Of a stretch of 64,000 bases of DNA, positions 10,803 through 22,578 are shown one piece after another. The notes under the pieces are model-generated. The model was not told the origin of the DNA. It saw only the letters and a program-made list of their open reading frames with translations, and searched no databases. Made by a program: the position numbers and the translations under genes. Origin of the DNA: Raffaelea ambrosiae (Eukaryota > Ascomycota > Sordariomycetes > Ophiostomatales > Ophiostomataceae); the NCBI GenBank assembly GCA_002778195.1, contig PCDI01000005.1:711075-775074 (forward strand). The letters run 5' to 3'. The number at the start of each line of letters is the position of its first letter. The first letter of the stretch is position 1.

Positions 10803-12483
10803 GATGTCCTTTTCAGAAAGATAGCAGACTGGCGAAAACATGCCCTATCAGACCAAAAAAAAAAAAAAAATACGAAGCCCCAGTTGAGTTGTGAGATTTG
10901 AGGGGTTCCGTTCGTCAGTTTCTGGGGGAAGACCCGCTTTGGTTTGTAAGGCTTGCGGGTGTGAAATGCTGATTGGTCATATCCACGTGATACCACTCGG
11001 ATCTGCCTTTCCGGCAGCGATGGACAGATCTATCAAGGAAGAGGAAAGCTTGTGGTGTTGTTGCACTTGTGTGGCTCTATGTCTGTTGCTCAATCGGGCA
11101 TCCAGGATGTAGGGTGAGACTTCCCAGTGAATGGATAGCTCTACAGCAGCAACCGAAGCTAGGCAGCCGCGAATGAAGTGCTGTCCGGCATGCATGGTGT
11201 GCCCATACAGACTCGCACCTGTCGTGAAATATATTCAAGGAAGGTGCATTATAAATCGAGCACAGGGGCGCACTTGTGTCTTACTCCCAAGAGACAAGGC
11301 AACCGCATCTGGGCCTGTCCATGCCATGTCACAATGTCTTGACGTGGCAGGACTTACCGACGGCAGAAAGATGCCCATGGCCTTTTGGTTGGATCTTCAA
11401 TGAGCAAACACCTGTAAATGTCTTTCCAGGTTGGTTGTTCCAGGAGCCACGAAGTTTTTGTTTAGTGAAGTCCAGGCCGGATAACCGAATTCCATACCGA
11501 AGCATAGCGGCAGTATATCCGATGTTCTTCCGATCCGGGACATTGTGTACGAGACAGCAGCACGCCATGGGAGACCGATACTGGCGCATTCCATCAAGAT
11601 CACCAAGAACTGCCCTGTTTGGAGGAAGGGAACAAATATCCATCCTCGACACCGTCAGGAATAGCTCAACTGCAAGCTTGGAATATGCTTTTCCAGCTCG
11701 CCAGGTTAAGCTTTCCTGACGTGACGTCAGAGGCTGCGGTAGCTCCTGCCTCTTTGCGCAAGCCACACTGTCTCTCCCAAAACAGGAGTCGCGACTGCCA
11801 CGAAGTAGCCTCTGATCGTCATTTCACGCCCTTCGTTGCACAAGAGCTGCCCGCATCGCTCTTGCCTTCTCGTTCCTTGGGCGAAGAAGGTGTATGCCTG
11901 CCCCAACGGATTTTGCGTGGGAAAGCACAACTAGTGCGGTTTTGGCTCCACACCCGAACTTTCCGCTCTGCATGACCAAGAAGTCCCGGTCTTCAGCTTT
12001 TTTTTTGGTTTTTGGTTTTTGGCTTCTCCCTCTCTTGTTTCTCTTCTTCTTTTTTCCTGGTTTCTGTCGTTTCTCTTCCCTTTTTAATTTGCAGACCACA
12101 CGCGTTTCTTCCGCTTTTCTCGTTGCGATACCCAAACCCAAGCGAGCTAGCCTTGCCACCCTAAAATCAACGACCCTTGTCATCATCGAGTAAGACGTGC
12201 CTTTTGAGTTGGCTTTTCTGCACGGCCCTTCCCATGTGGAGCTTGAGGACCAGGCAAGCTAACAAGATGTCCCTCTGTTGTAGTTCTCACTCTCGGCCGG
12301 ACCGGAAAACCAAAGAAGACAAAAGACTCCAGCTGCAGACCAACAAATCCTTTTTGCGTCCTTGCCGTCGACAGATCCCAGCAGAACCCGGACAGCACAC
12401 GTCAGCTGGCGTCTCGAAAGATCCGTTCCTCTCGTCTACCTAAAAAAGGCCATCTTGAGAAAACCACCCTCTACTCTTCCACA
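10803..12483. other. Intergenic region with a likely 5' leader intron of the small downstream gene
   Basis: The first 1.1 kb has no supported gene. From about 11990 a long pyrimidine-rich run ends in TTTGCAG near 12095, then a second donor-like GTAAGAC (12190) and acceptor-like GTCGACAG (12373) occur, consistent with introns in the 5' untranslated leader of the gene starting at 12484. Confidence 0.4.
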
Positions 12484-12684
12484 ATGGAGCCTTGGCCAGT
12501 CACCGACGTTGCCACTCTGGCTAGCATCTACACCGTGGTGTTGTGCATGGTTGGCGTCTGCTACGCTCTCTGCGACCCCATCAGCGGATTCGAGACGAGG
12601 AGCCAGCTGGAGAGCATCCGGGAGGAAAGCAAGGCCCGCGAGGAGGCGGAGGCCACGGCCCAGGAAGCCCAAGCCCAGTTGTGA
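12484..12684 (+). CDS. Small single-pass membrane protein, unrecognised (66 aa)
   Basis: Single-exon frame of 66 residues beginning ATGGAG in a good context (ACA before ATG). Residues about 8-30 are hydrophobic (LASIYTVVLCMVGVCYAL) and could span a membrane; residues 40-66 are a charged, Glu/Ala-rich helix (EESKAREEAEATAQEAQ) likely to be an amphipathic or coiled segment. The pyrimidine-rich leader with intron-like signals upstream supports an expressed gene. I do not recognise the family. It could be a small organelle-membrane subunit or assembly factor, but nothing in the sequence shows this. Confidence 0.5.
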   Translation: MEPWPVTDVATLASIYTVVLCMVGVCYALCDPISGFETRSQLESIREESKAREEAEATAQEAQAQL

Positions 12685-13214
12685 GTGACGAAAGTGCCAC
12701 AATTATGGATGGGACCATGTACCGGAGCATAGAAGGGAGGACTGCGTTCTTTTTGCTCTTTTCCCTTTTTCCTTTTCTCGTAAGCACTGCTGGGCCGCAG
12801 GCATTGACGTGGTGAACAAGACGATTCCTGTATTGTTTAAATGCATTTATTTTTCGATCATTTCTGTTTCGTTTGGTGTGCGCACCATGCAAGCCAAAGG
12901 ATACCCGGGCGGGTAAGGATGCTGGGCGTCATGGTAACGCTTTCTGGCAAAGATGACCAACACGGGCTGCGGCGCCTCTCTATTGATGCGAAACTCAAAT
13001 TATGCAGCAAGCCATTGAAAAAAACCACGAATTAAACAGCCAACCTAGTAGGATTCTCAAAGTGAAAGGGAAAAATGAAAAGGAAAAAGAAAAAGAAAGA
13101 AGGAGTTTGAGATGAAAGAAGGGGGAAAGAAAAAATAGAGAGATGATTGTTTTGCTCAAGGCCAAAAAAAAACCCGCCAAGCCCAGCGAAGTGTAACGAA
13201 GACAAAAAGTATCC
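12685..13214. other. Intergenic region
   Basis: 3' flank of the small membrane-protein gene and of the tRNA gene. An A- and G-rich run (about 13060-13140) is the only feature. Confidence 0.45.
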
Positions 13215-13286
13215 CGATCGAGGAGGGATTCGAACCCCCAGTCTCTAGAGCCGAAATCTAGCGCCTTACCATTAGGCCACCCGACC
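13215..13286 (-). tRNA. tRNA-Arg (anticodon UCG)
   Basis: A complete 72-base cloverleaf without intron on the minus strand. The acceptor stem GGTCGGG pairs with CTCGATC (two G-U pairs) followed by discriminator G. The D arm is GCC...GGC, the anticodon arm is CTAGA-TTTCGGC-TCTAG with UCG at positions 34-36, and the T arm is GGGGG-TTCGAAT-CCCTC. Boundaries follow from stem pairing. Confidence 0.95.
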
Positions 13287-16200
13287 ACTCACGTGGATGA
13301 TTTTTCTACGTTATTTTCACTTAGAGACCCATAACAATTGTGAACAAACCGAGTGGCAATTTTCCGGCGACCTCCTGTCGGCTCAAAGCATCAAGACAAC
13401 AAACAATAGAGACCGATCGTTTTATCGCACAACCTTCGCGCTTCGCGACAAGTAAGGGCCTGAAACCGGCGGGGGTCTTTTCCCTTCGGTTGTGCATTCC
13501 AACCGAAACACTTTTTGCACCGGCGAAACTGCATCGATGTACATTTCAGAGCCAGAGCATTTAGTGCATTTAGTTACTGCACCTTCTGCATTCAACTACT
13601 GCATTCGGTGCATTTTTTCAGTGCATTTACTTCATTGACAATAATCAAATCCTGCCCACCTCGCTGGTGCCCCCTTTGCGCAGTGTTTTCCTCTTCTTCT
13701 TATTTGCAGTATTCGGGGTATTTTTATTTTCTTACAGGAGAAGAATCACTTGACTTGCGGAAAAGTCGTTCCACCGCAGAACCAAAACCTTGGCAAGAGG
13801 GACACCCAAGTCGCATGCACAACCCTTTTCTTAGTCCTTGGGGTCCTTGTCTACACACACACTCGGCTAGCCTGTGCCAACAGGGATCGGCACTCTTAGT
13901 GGGCGGCAGGTTCCTACTTGGTCTGGGGTGATCGATTGCAAATCGACTGTGCTCCGCCTAAGAGACTATTCTTGCAGATCGACCACCAATGTGTGTGGCA
14001 CACAGATTCCTCCGTCCTTTTCACTTTTTCTCTTCCTTCTTCAAATCTCTAGGAACAAATAAGTAATAATTAAGATCGTGCCACCTGGGCTGAGCAGGGG
14101 CGTTTCACAGCTCCTACGAGGTAGACGTGGGCTGAGAGACTGACCCAAAGGGACACCGACAGCTGAAACCAAGCATAGGCAAAGAACCCCGGTTGGCTAT
14201 TACGTGGACTGCTAAGAAAACAGAAAATAGAACGACCGAGACCCAGAAAGGAGCAAAACTTGAGGAAATAGCCGCTTGTATTAACTAACTCCCGAAAGCC
14301 GAATGGTGTTTGGTGCATGAGGAGGCCATGGGGAGACACCTGTTCTAGCCGCTGAGAGGAGGGGGGATGTTGGTCACAAGACCCCATGAGATGCTGTCTG
14401 TGGAGTTCCCCGTTCTGGTCGTTTTCTGTTGCAGACAGTGTACTCATAATACTGTGCGTCCGTTTTGGTGGCCAGAAGGTAGCATCACCACATTTTTGCA
14501 CAGAGGAAGAGACCTCCACTTTACCCCACTTTTTCTCCTCTCTTCCCCAGCTTTTGCTTGCCAGGCTAGTGTGGCGCTAAACAAAAGCTTCGCCCATTGG
14601 CAAACGTCGACTGCACTGTCCGGAACAACCAAGAACGGTTTTTTTTTTATCTTTGTGTTTCTTGTTCTACTTCATGCTCCCATCTCGCGTGATATGCTCC
14701 TCTGCTGGATACACATGTACAGCTGTTGTCTCTTGGTTGGTGATTTTCCGGAAGAAACGGGAATAGAAGGCCTTGCCGAGGTTCTTCCACACCTTTGTGT
14801 GCTCGTGACAGACGGAAGAGTCCTGTGAGTCCTTTTCTAGATTAGCTGACAAGACGGACAATTCCTGTAGTGGGACTTGTCAGCCATATTTGCACGGGCA
14901 GTGTTTCAGAGGATGTTGTGGAAAGGGCTGTTTGGGGGGAGAGATGCATTAGGCAGCGGTGTGAGAAGGCAGTGCACGGGGTATTATTATCTTACGTTAT
15001 TTATGATGTGAACACATGCCGGTTCCATGTTCCGTGCTTTTTGTTGCTGAAAAGCCCCAGCATCGAGCAGTGAAATCGAGACTGCCGTGTATGCTTACGC
15101 CAAGCCTGGGCCAGACTTTGCACAAACATCGGAATAAGACATCTATCCGTGCAATGCTCCAGCACTACTAGCTAACTAGTACACGGCCCAGAATTATCAT
15201 GCAATGTTTATTTTTTTTCCTCCGTCCCGTTTTTGCTTCTGGTTGTCTGCCGGCGTGTCCGTGCTTTTTCTTTCTTTCTTTCTCATTCTCGGGGTAGTCG
15301 GGGATGTTGCCATGCAAGATAATGGGAGCGCTTCTAGGGCAAACACTCCAAAAGTTAGAGTCACGGTCCACGGAAGACACATGCCGCTCCCTTTAGCTAA
15401 ATCCAGATCAGGAATGGTCGATGCAGACGGCAAAAACGGCGATGCTGAGGCAAGGGGGGTAGTTGGCTGCTTGGGCGGTGGCGAGAGGTCAGTTGTTGCA
15501 TTGCGACTAGGCTGAAAGTAGTCACAACGGCATGGCCCTACCAATAGCATCGGATGTGCAAATATGTCCAGGCAAACATCACACTGTGCGGGAAGAGAAG
15601 GAGATCGAGAGACGGATAATGAGAATGGGAATGGGAATCATTTTGTCTTTTGCTGCTGCTTATTGTCTATCAGCTTCTGCGGTTGCCCGGCATGTCTCAT
15701 GTGCGTGCTGTCCTCTTGTTCTGATGCTACATGCTGGTGGTACTGGCACCGGGGTAATAAGCTACCCCCCGAGTATGCCATGGTGGATGCCCCAGACACG
15801 GGATGCCATCACAGCTCTTCCCATCTTGGACTCGGTGAGTAGACGCGTACAGCAGGGTGGCGCACAAAGGAAGCAGGACGCACCTCGAAGCTCATGGCGC
15901 CAAGGGGGGGTCTGCAACACTCGTCCTGTTATATTGAGTAGGAGGATGCACAGCAAAATAGCTACCCATGTTACCTGGTCGTATTTCTTACCCGAGCATG
16001 CTCATTTATTAATAACACGCGTGCCTCCAGGCCAACCTCCCCCCCCATGTCCAATCCCAGAGCTGCATGTTTCACCAACTGGCCACCCGGCAGCGTCCCA
16101 GCTCTTGCATCAGCTCTCTGACGCCCCTCACATTGTCCTCTAGCTACCACCATATATACAATCCGCCGCCCTCTTAATTATTTGTCCCAAATGTCTCACC

Positions 16201-16384
16201 TGTGCACTGTTTCCTTTGCTGCTCCGACCACATAAGCTCCCCGCCGCCTCTCGTGTGAGCTTTTCTATGATCCACAGCTCACCTGTACAGCCTCCCAACT
16301 TTCACTCAACGTTTTAAGAGAACCATTCTCTCAGATCATAGTGACTAGAGGAACCACCTCCAAGGAAGTGGTTCTGCCGCCAAC
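13287..16384. other. 3.1 kb gene-poor region
   Basis: No reading frame shows recognisable similarity. Notable are degenerate GCATTT/TGCATT words repeated at 13560-13630, a T-rich stretch near 15205-15290 and homopolymer tracts. It ends in the promoter of the sugar transporter. I see no transposon open frame, though decayed elements cannot be excluded. Confidence 0.4.
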
Positions 16385-19045
16385 ATGGCTGACAAAGAGA
16401 AGAGCAGCCATGAAGAAGTGCCGTAAGCTTGATGCATTCTGCCTTGCCTGCTTTCCTACTCACCTAGCGCCACGCTTCCACCTCCGTGCATCATTTCATC
16501 CCCAGTTCTGCCATACGCGAAGCTGACACACAGCTTCTCCCCAGCCACAATGGGGTAGACCCAGCTGCGGCCCGCCGCAAGAGCATCGCCCAGGAGCTGG
16601 CCGAGAACCTCGAAGGCGAGATCCGCAACCCGCTCAAGGGCATACCCCGCGAGGAGCTGCTCGAGAATGTGACCCGCTTTCGCGAGGAAAAAGGCCTGCC
16701 CGAGGACGTCTTGCCCTACCTCACCAAGGGTGCTCTTGTCGCCCAGAACCCGGCTGGCTTTGAGACTCTGGACGTGCTCGACGATGCTGACAAGACGGCC
16801 CTCCGCAACGAGGTCCAACACCGCTGGAAGCATCCTTGGGCCATGTATTTTACCATTGGCCTGAATTCCATTGCTGCGGCCATTCAGGGATGGGATCAGG
16901 TGAGCCCCCCCCCCCCCCCCCCCAGCTGTTCCTCTCTCACTGGGCGCCTTGTGCTAACCAAACAAGACTGGCTCGAACGGTGCCAACTTGTCCTTCCCAG
17001 CCGCCCTTGGCATCCCGGACTCGGCCGGCTCGATTTGCGGGCCGATTGCCAATGAGGGCGACTGTGCCAAGAACAGCTGGATCATTGGGTTTATCAACTC
17101 GATGCCATACATTACCATCTGCATCTTGTAAGGGAGGGAGAAATGAATGCCTTGCTTTGAGCACCCAAAGCAAGTCCGCCAGCTAATCTCATGTTGTTCG
17201 TTCTTCTGATCAGCTCCGGCTGGATCTCGGATCCTCTAAATGACCTCCTCGGACGCCGTGGCGTCATCTGGATTGGCGCTATCTTCTCTCTGCTTGCGCC
17301 GTTTGGCATGGCCACGTCGCAGACCTGGGGCCAACTTGCCGCCTGCCGGTACGCTTCTAGTTCTTAAGAAAGAAGCAAGAGAAAAGCAATACGACTGCAG
17401 ATACTGACTTGCCTTGTCACCAGTATGCTTCTTGGGATTGGCATGGGTCTCAAAGAAGTGACTGTTCCGGTCTTCTCGGCTGAAAATGCGCCCACCATCA
17501 TTCGTGGTGCACTGGTCATGTCCTGGCAGCTATGGACAGCGTTTGGTAAGAGCACCCGAAGTTGGGGTAGGAGATTGTTGATAATAATGAAATTGGAAAA
17601 AAAAAGCCACACACAAAAGAAAAAAAAGAAAAAAAAGAGACTGACTCACCTCGCATAGGCATCTGGCTCGGCACGTGTGCCAATCTGGCCGTGGGCAAAA
17701 CGGGCGACATCGCCTGGCGACTCCAGATCGGTTCTGCCTTCATCCCCGCTGTCCCTCTCGTTCTGTTCACCTACTTCTGCCCAGAGAGTCCGCGTTGGTA
17801 CTTGAAAAAGAAAAAGTACAACCAGGCCTGGAATTCGCTGGTCCGCCTGCGCAACACCAAGATGCAGGCCGCCCGCGATCTCTACTACATCCACTGTCTC
17901 TTGGAGCAGGAGGAAATATTGGTAGAGGAGTCCGGCCTCAAAGTGACCAGCACTATTTTCACCCGCTTCATCGAGCTGTTCACGGTGCCGCGCATCCGAC
18001 GCGCCACCTGGGCCGCTGGCATTGTCATGATTGCGCAGCAGATGTGCGGAAGTGAGTGGCCCATATCCCCCCGCAGTTTCGCAAACTACGGTTGCTCACC
18101 AAAGGCCTGCAGTCAACATCATTGCATTCTACAGCAGCACGATCTTCGAGCAGAGCGGTATCAGTGCTTACACAGCTTTGTGGGCCAGCTTCGGCTTTGG
18201 CCTGATCAATGTACGTTCTTTATCGGACAGAAGATGTTCTTTGTTTGTTTTTTGTTTTTTTTCTTCTGATGGATGTCTTCTAATGGATTGTTTTGACAGT
18301 TTCTCTTTGCCTGGCCGGCCGTTTACACAATCGATACGTTTGGTCGTCGCACTCTGCTTCTCTTCACATTCCCCAACATGTTCTGGACTCTGTTGGGTAA
18401 GTTTGATACATCGGGCGACAGGCCACAAAGGAAACAACGTCGAGAAGACGTGCTAACCTCGACGCAGTGGCTGGAATGTGCTACTTTATTGAACCTGACG
18501 TCGAAAACAGCCAGGCACGTATTGGTGCCGTGGCCACATTCGTGTATCTATTCGCTGCGTTCTACTCTCCAGGTATGGTACCATTCATGTCGACAAACAT
18601 AGAATTGCTCTCTAACCGATCTCCAGGCGAGGGCCCTGTGCCGTTCATGTACTCCGCCGAAGTGTTCCCCTTGTCGCATCGTGAGGTCGGCATGTCCTGG
18701 GCCGTGGCCACCAACAACTTCTGGGCTTCCGTCCTGTCGTTGACCCTGCCTCGCATGCTCATCGTCATGAAACCACAGGGCGTGTTCGGGTTCTACGCCG
18801 GACTGAATCTGGTGGCTTTGGTGCTGATCTTCTTGTTCGTTCCCGAGACAAAGCAAAAGACTCTGGAAGAACTCGACTATGTGTTTGCCGTGCCCGACAG
18901 GAGATTCGCCAAATACCAGCTGGGCACGGTGCTGCCCTGGTGGACCAAGAGGTGGATATTCTGGCAGCGCACAGCCAAGTGCCCGGAGCTCTACCACGAC
19001 GAGAACGACCCGCGCAACCAGGGCGAGGGACAGACTGCAAACTGA
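16385..19045 (+). CDS. MFS sugar/polyol transporter (SP family), 10 exons
   Basis: Twelve-helix major-facilitator transporter of the sugar porter family, 653 residues. Exons: 16385-16422, 16506-16899, 16967-17127, 17214-17348, 17424-17545, 17659-18051, 18113-18210, 18300-18396, 18468-18572 and 18627-19045; all phases close. About 110 cytosolic residues precede the first helix, longer than in most hexose transporters. Family marks are DLLGRRG after helix two, the CRMLLGIGMG helix, PESPRWYLKKKK before the central loop, DTFGRRTLLL, the GEGPVPFMYSAEVFPLSHRE motif and VPETKQKTLEELD at the end of helix twelve. The type resembles fungal transporters annotated as inositol or hexose carriers; the substrate is not determined. 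Intron 2 holds a run of 19 cytosines. Confidence 0.9.
16905..16923 (+). repeat. Poly-C run (19 C) in a transporter intron
   Basis: An uninterrupted cytosine run lies immediately after the splice donor of intron 2 of the sugar transporter gene. Confidence 0.9.
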
Positions 19046-19628
19046 GACAATTTCGCCACTTCCTTGCCTGGATGGAAGGTGGACAGTTCTCGATTGCCAT
19101 GACAAAAGATACCCCATTCTTCCTGATGCAACCATTCTCCAAGCCTTCAACGTGCGTGATGGATTGTTCTCGGGAAACATTTCGCTTCACCACCTCGAAT
19201 AATAATTCCATGTTTCTTTTTTTTTTCAAACTGTGTTCAGTTTCGTTTCGTCTTTTTGTCTTTGACTTTCTCTGAAATGATATCTCGTCAGCTTCACTCG
19301 TGGGGTTTTGACAGCAATTGCTTTTCAAAAATACAGTAGTTAGTTTTTGAGAATGAACCCCAATTACCCAGCCAGACTTGACTGAGAATTGACCAAAAAA
19401 GTGAACCAAGATTGCTCACCACAGCAAAACATTGTTTTAACCTATCTGCCGAGAGGCAGGCTCTTAAATGCCGCCTCTACCCCCCACGACAAGAAAGGAT
19501 CTATACACCCGGAAAGATATATAGGCTGGGCAGAAGAACCAACAGACGCAATTGCGAGCGTAGATGATTGTATTGTATGAAGTAATTTCTTGACGAAAGT
19601 AAACATACAGGTTTATCGCCAAGCAACC
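19046..19628. other. Intergenic region
   Basis: 3' flank of the sugar transporter and promoter of the SDR gene. A TATATAGG word near 19508 is the only core-promoter-like sequence. Confidence 0.4.
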
Positions 19629-20833
19629 ATGGCTACACCGAGCATCCGCATACACAATGAGGTGTATCCTTTCATCCACCCATCCAAGTTTCGAGGCTCG
19701 CTGAAAGGCAAGGTAGCCATCATCACCGGTAAGCTCAGGAATATCTAGATAACCTTTTGTAAAAAAGCAAAGAGAGTAAAATTTTGTACTGACGAGCACA
19801 CAAAAAGGCGCTGCTGGGGCCATTGGCCAAGGCCATGCGGAGAGTTTTGCTGTGGCGGGCGCCAATCTCTACCTCGTGTACAACAAGACACCTCCACCAC
19901 CGGCTCTCGAGGAGCGCTGTCGAAAATTTGGAGCGGCCAAGGTGACGTTCATCCAGTGCAATGTCTCGGAGCTGGAGAGCTGCGAGCGACTCGTCCAACA
20001 AGTCCTGGACTCCGCTGGCCGGGCTGATATTTTGGTGAACAACGCTGGTGCCAACATGCTGTCTCCCGTGAGTTCTGACTCTGGGATAAGGGGTTGCAGG
20101 AGATGCGAATGGCAAATGACTGACACGCCCTTCCTACAGATGCACAAGCAAGACCCTCGGGATTTTCTGTACGACATTGCTGTCAACTTTACAGGCCCCT
20201 ACTGTCTCATGCGGCTGCTCATGCCAACGTTTCGCGAACAGCGCAGCGGCTGCGTGATCAACATTGCATCGCGTGCAGGGACGGTGGCGATACCGTGGAG
20301 CACCAGCTACTGCTCCAGCAAGGCAGGCTTGATCAACTTGACCGGGTGCATCCAGAAGGAGGCTGATGCAGAGGGCTTGGACGACATCCATCTGTACTCG
20401 TTGCACCCGGGCGGCGTGCGCTCGGCCATGGTCGAGAAGAGTGAGTGTTCACGAGGAGAAAGGCACAAAACGAAAGGACGTATTTGGCCTATTTGGCTGA
20501 CACGGATTCTTAGAATACTCGGATACGTCGGTCTCTAACCTGCCGTCGGGCGGAGAGAGGTACCAAGGCATCCTCAACTACTACAACGATTCGATCTACC
20601 TGAGCGGCATGGTTTCCGTCGCGCTGGCTACGGGCGTGGCCAAGGATGCATTGCGCGGCAAGTACTTTGACGTGGGCCAAGATCTGGAGGATGTTTTGGC
20701 GCACAGCGAGGAAATCCAGGCCAACCCAGACCTGTACTCGCTGCATACCTCGTTTCCGGCTGGGCTGTCCAACTGGGGCATGGGGCCGCGGCCGGACGAG
20801 AAGCCGATTGATTTTCCTGGATTTGCTGTTTGA
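19629..20833 (+). CDS. Short-chain dehydrogenase/reductase (classical SDR)
   Basis: NAD(P)-dependent oxidoreductase of 326 residues, exons 19629-19728, 19808-20067, 20140-20440 and 20514-20833. The cofactor loop is TGAAGAIGQG at residues 33-42 and NNAGA marks the central strand. The catalytic pair is Tyr177 and Lys181 in SYCSSK, with Ser in the preceding IASRAG strand region; LHPGGVRSAM follows as expected. The C-terminal 80 residues (TSFPAGLSNWGMGPRP) extend beyond the catalytic core as in several fungal SDRs. No signal or targeting peptide is seen. The substrate cannot be inferred. Confidence 0.9.
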
Positions 20834-21149
20834 ATGATGGGAGGGAATGCGCGTGGACAGGAGAGACGTGGAGGAGGACACAGTAACTAATTAGAGCGGA
20901 ACAGCCTCCGTGACGATCTTCACAAATTGCCTGTGGCATATTAAGAAATGTATCAGAGCAGAAGGAGTGTACCCCGCAACGGACCATCACCAGCCGGGAT
21001 CCGTCTTTGTAGAGGAGAGAAATAGAGAGAGTGGCTGGCGTTCCTGTTTCTCTAGAACGCTGATCCTGGAATACGTTTGCTCTTCCCAAACGTGTGCATG
21101 CCCACGCCAGTGCAAAAGCAAAAAAGAAAAAAAGAAAAAAGAAAGAACC
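20834..21149. other. Intergenic region
   Basis: Short spacer whose last 40 bases are A- and G-rich directly before the prolyl-hydroxylase start codon. Nothing else seen. Confidence 0.45.
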
Positions 21150-22112
21150 ATGATCCGGCCACACCAGCTGCTGAACGCCGTCCTGGGCGCCTTGGTAGGA
21201 TACCTCGCGGCAGAAGCGGTGCGATCCATGACGACAACAGCGTTGCCGGGACTCGCAACAGCCCTGCCGTACTCGGTCGGTGCCAGCACCTGGCTGATGT
21301 TGAAGCAGCTGGTTCCGCGAAGAGGACGACACCAACAGGCACCCCATCGGTGCCCATGCCCCGTCGACTACGGCTACCGGACCGAGCTCATCTCGCTCGA
21401 CCCGCTGCTCATCTACATCCACAACTTTGTGAGCGGCGAGGAGGCCCGGCGCGTGATCCAGGCCGGCCAGGACCAGCTGCAGCCGTCGCCGGTGACGGGC
21501 TACGGAGGCGATGCGGCCGCCTCGCAGGTGCGCACCTCCTGGAGCGCGCCGCTGCCGGCATCCGACGACGAGAACGAGGCGGTCGGCTGCGTGCTGCGCC
21601 GAGCGGCGTCCTTTTTGGGCAGCACCCGTCTGCGCCCGGGCCGCGAGGACAACAGCGACAACGGCAGCGACAACGGCGACAACGGCGACAACATGGGACC
21701 GGCGCAGTTGGTGCACTACGTGGCCAGCCAAAAGTACGACCTGCACCACGACTGGTTCCGCCAGCCGCGCCTCGCCGGCGCGGACGCGGCGGCCGGCCGG
21801 CGGCGGCTCTACAACCGCGCGGCGACGTTCTTTGTCGTGCTGCAGGCCGACGGCGTCGCTGGCGGCGAGACCTACTTTCCCCACGTCCGGGCGGCCCAAG
21901 CCCCGTCTTCGGACGGAGCAGCCGTCTGGCGCACACACAAAGACGGCGGCCTGGCGTTCCGGCCGATTCCCGGCAACGCCCTGTTCCGGGTGAACCTGTT
22001 GGCCAACGGCAGCGGCGATGCGCGGACGCTGCATGCTGGGCTGCCGGTGGGCAAGGGGACGAAGACGGCGATGAACATTTGGCCGCGGGTGTTTTTTGGC
22101 CCGGATGCGTGA
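21150..22112 (+). CDS. Prolyl 4-hydroxylase-like 2-oxoglutarate/Fe(II) oxygenase
   Basis: Intronless gene for 320 residues. The chosen start gives a hydrophobic N-terminal segment (LLNAVLGALVGYLAAEAV) that probably anchors the protein in the ER membrane; an upstream in-frame ATG exists but adds unlikely sequence. The oxygenase domain begins near residue 85 with DPLLIYIHNFVSGEE. Iron ligands are His199 and Asp201 (HHDWF) and His295 (LHAGLPV), followed by KTAMNIWPR with the Lys that binds 2-oxoglutarate. GGETYFPH is a further P4H mark. Between the first strand and the HxD motif lies a low-complexity Asp/Asn/Gly insertion encoded by 21646-21692. The protein substrate is unknown. Confidence 0.87.
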   Translation: MIRPHQLLNAVLGALVGYLAAEAVRSMTTTALPGLATALPYSVGASTWLMLKQLVPRRGRHQQAPHRCPCPVDYGYRTELISLDPLLIYIHNFVSGEEARRVIQAGQDQLQPSPVTGYGGDAAASQVRTSWSAPLPASDDENEAVGCVLRRAASFLGSTRLRPGREDNSDNGSDNGDNGDNMGPAQLVHYVASQKYDLHHDWFRQPRLAGADAAAGRRRLYNRAATFFVVLQADGVAGGETYFPHVRAAQAPSSDGAAVWRTHKDGGLAFRPIPGNALFRVNLLANGSGDARTLHAGLPVGKGTKTAMNIWPRVFFGPDA

Positions 22113-22578
22113 AGGGAGGAGGGAGGAGGTAGGAAAGAGGGCGCGTGAGAAAAAGGGGACTGGAGAGAGAGTGCTTTTGTGAGTGCTAAAGCCGAGAGAG
22201 ACGTTGGCAAGCCAGTGGTGTTATTTCATAACAAATGCCCGAGTTCGGCAGGAATGAATGGGCCACACCCTCGCTCCGAGTCCACCCTCTCGCCTCCAGG
22301 TCGTGGTGCGTCATTGTGCCGGGGGATCTTCGGGGCGGGTTTACGCCGTATCTTGAGTCGATCGATGGCTTTAAAAAGGCCCGTTTTGTGAGGGGAAATG
22401 CTGCCCGATTTCCGCACACAACAAGCCCCGTTAAGAACCAGCCTAATAGTTCACTAACAGGCGACTTTTCCATTGCAAAAAGAGGCAGTCCCAAGACAAC
22501 CACATCTGTTGTTGAACCCCCCCCCCCCCCCATTGTGACTTGGATTTTCTCTCTCTCTCTCAACTCTCTCAATAAAAC
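22113..22578. other. Intergenic region and epimerase promoter
   Basis: Contains a run of 15 cytosines at 22517-22531 and a CT-rich block (TTCTCTCTCTCTC) ending just before the next start codon, a common fungal core-promoter arrangement. No gene. Confidence 0.5.

Noticed and set aside
13287..16384. Long open frame at 15532-16143 as a gene
   Set aside because: Composition is unlike coding sequence of the neighbours, no motif, and competing frames overlap on the other strand.
20910..21149. Upstream in-frame start for the prolyl-hydroxylase-like gene
   Set aside because: The extra 80 residues are Lys/Glu-rich translation of an A-rich leader; the ATG at 21150 begins a clean membrane anchor.
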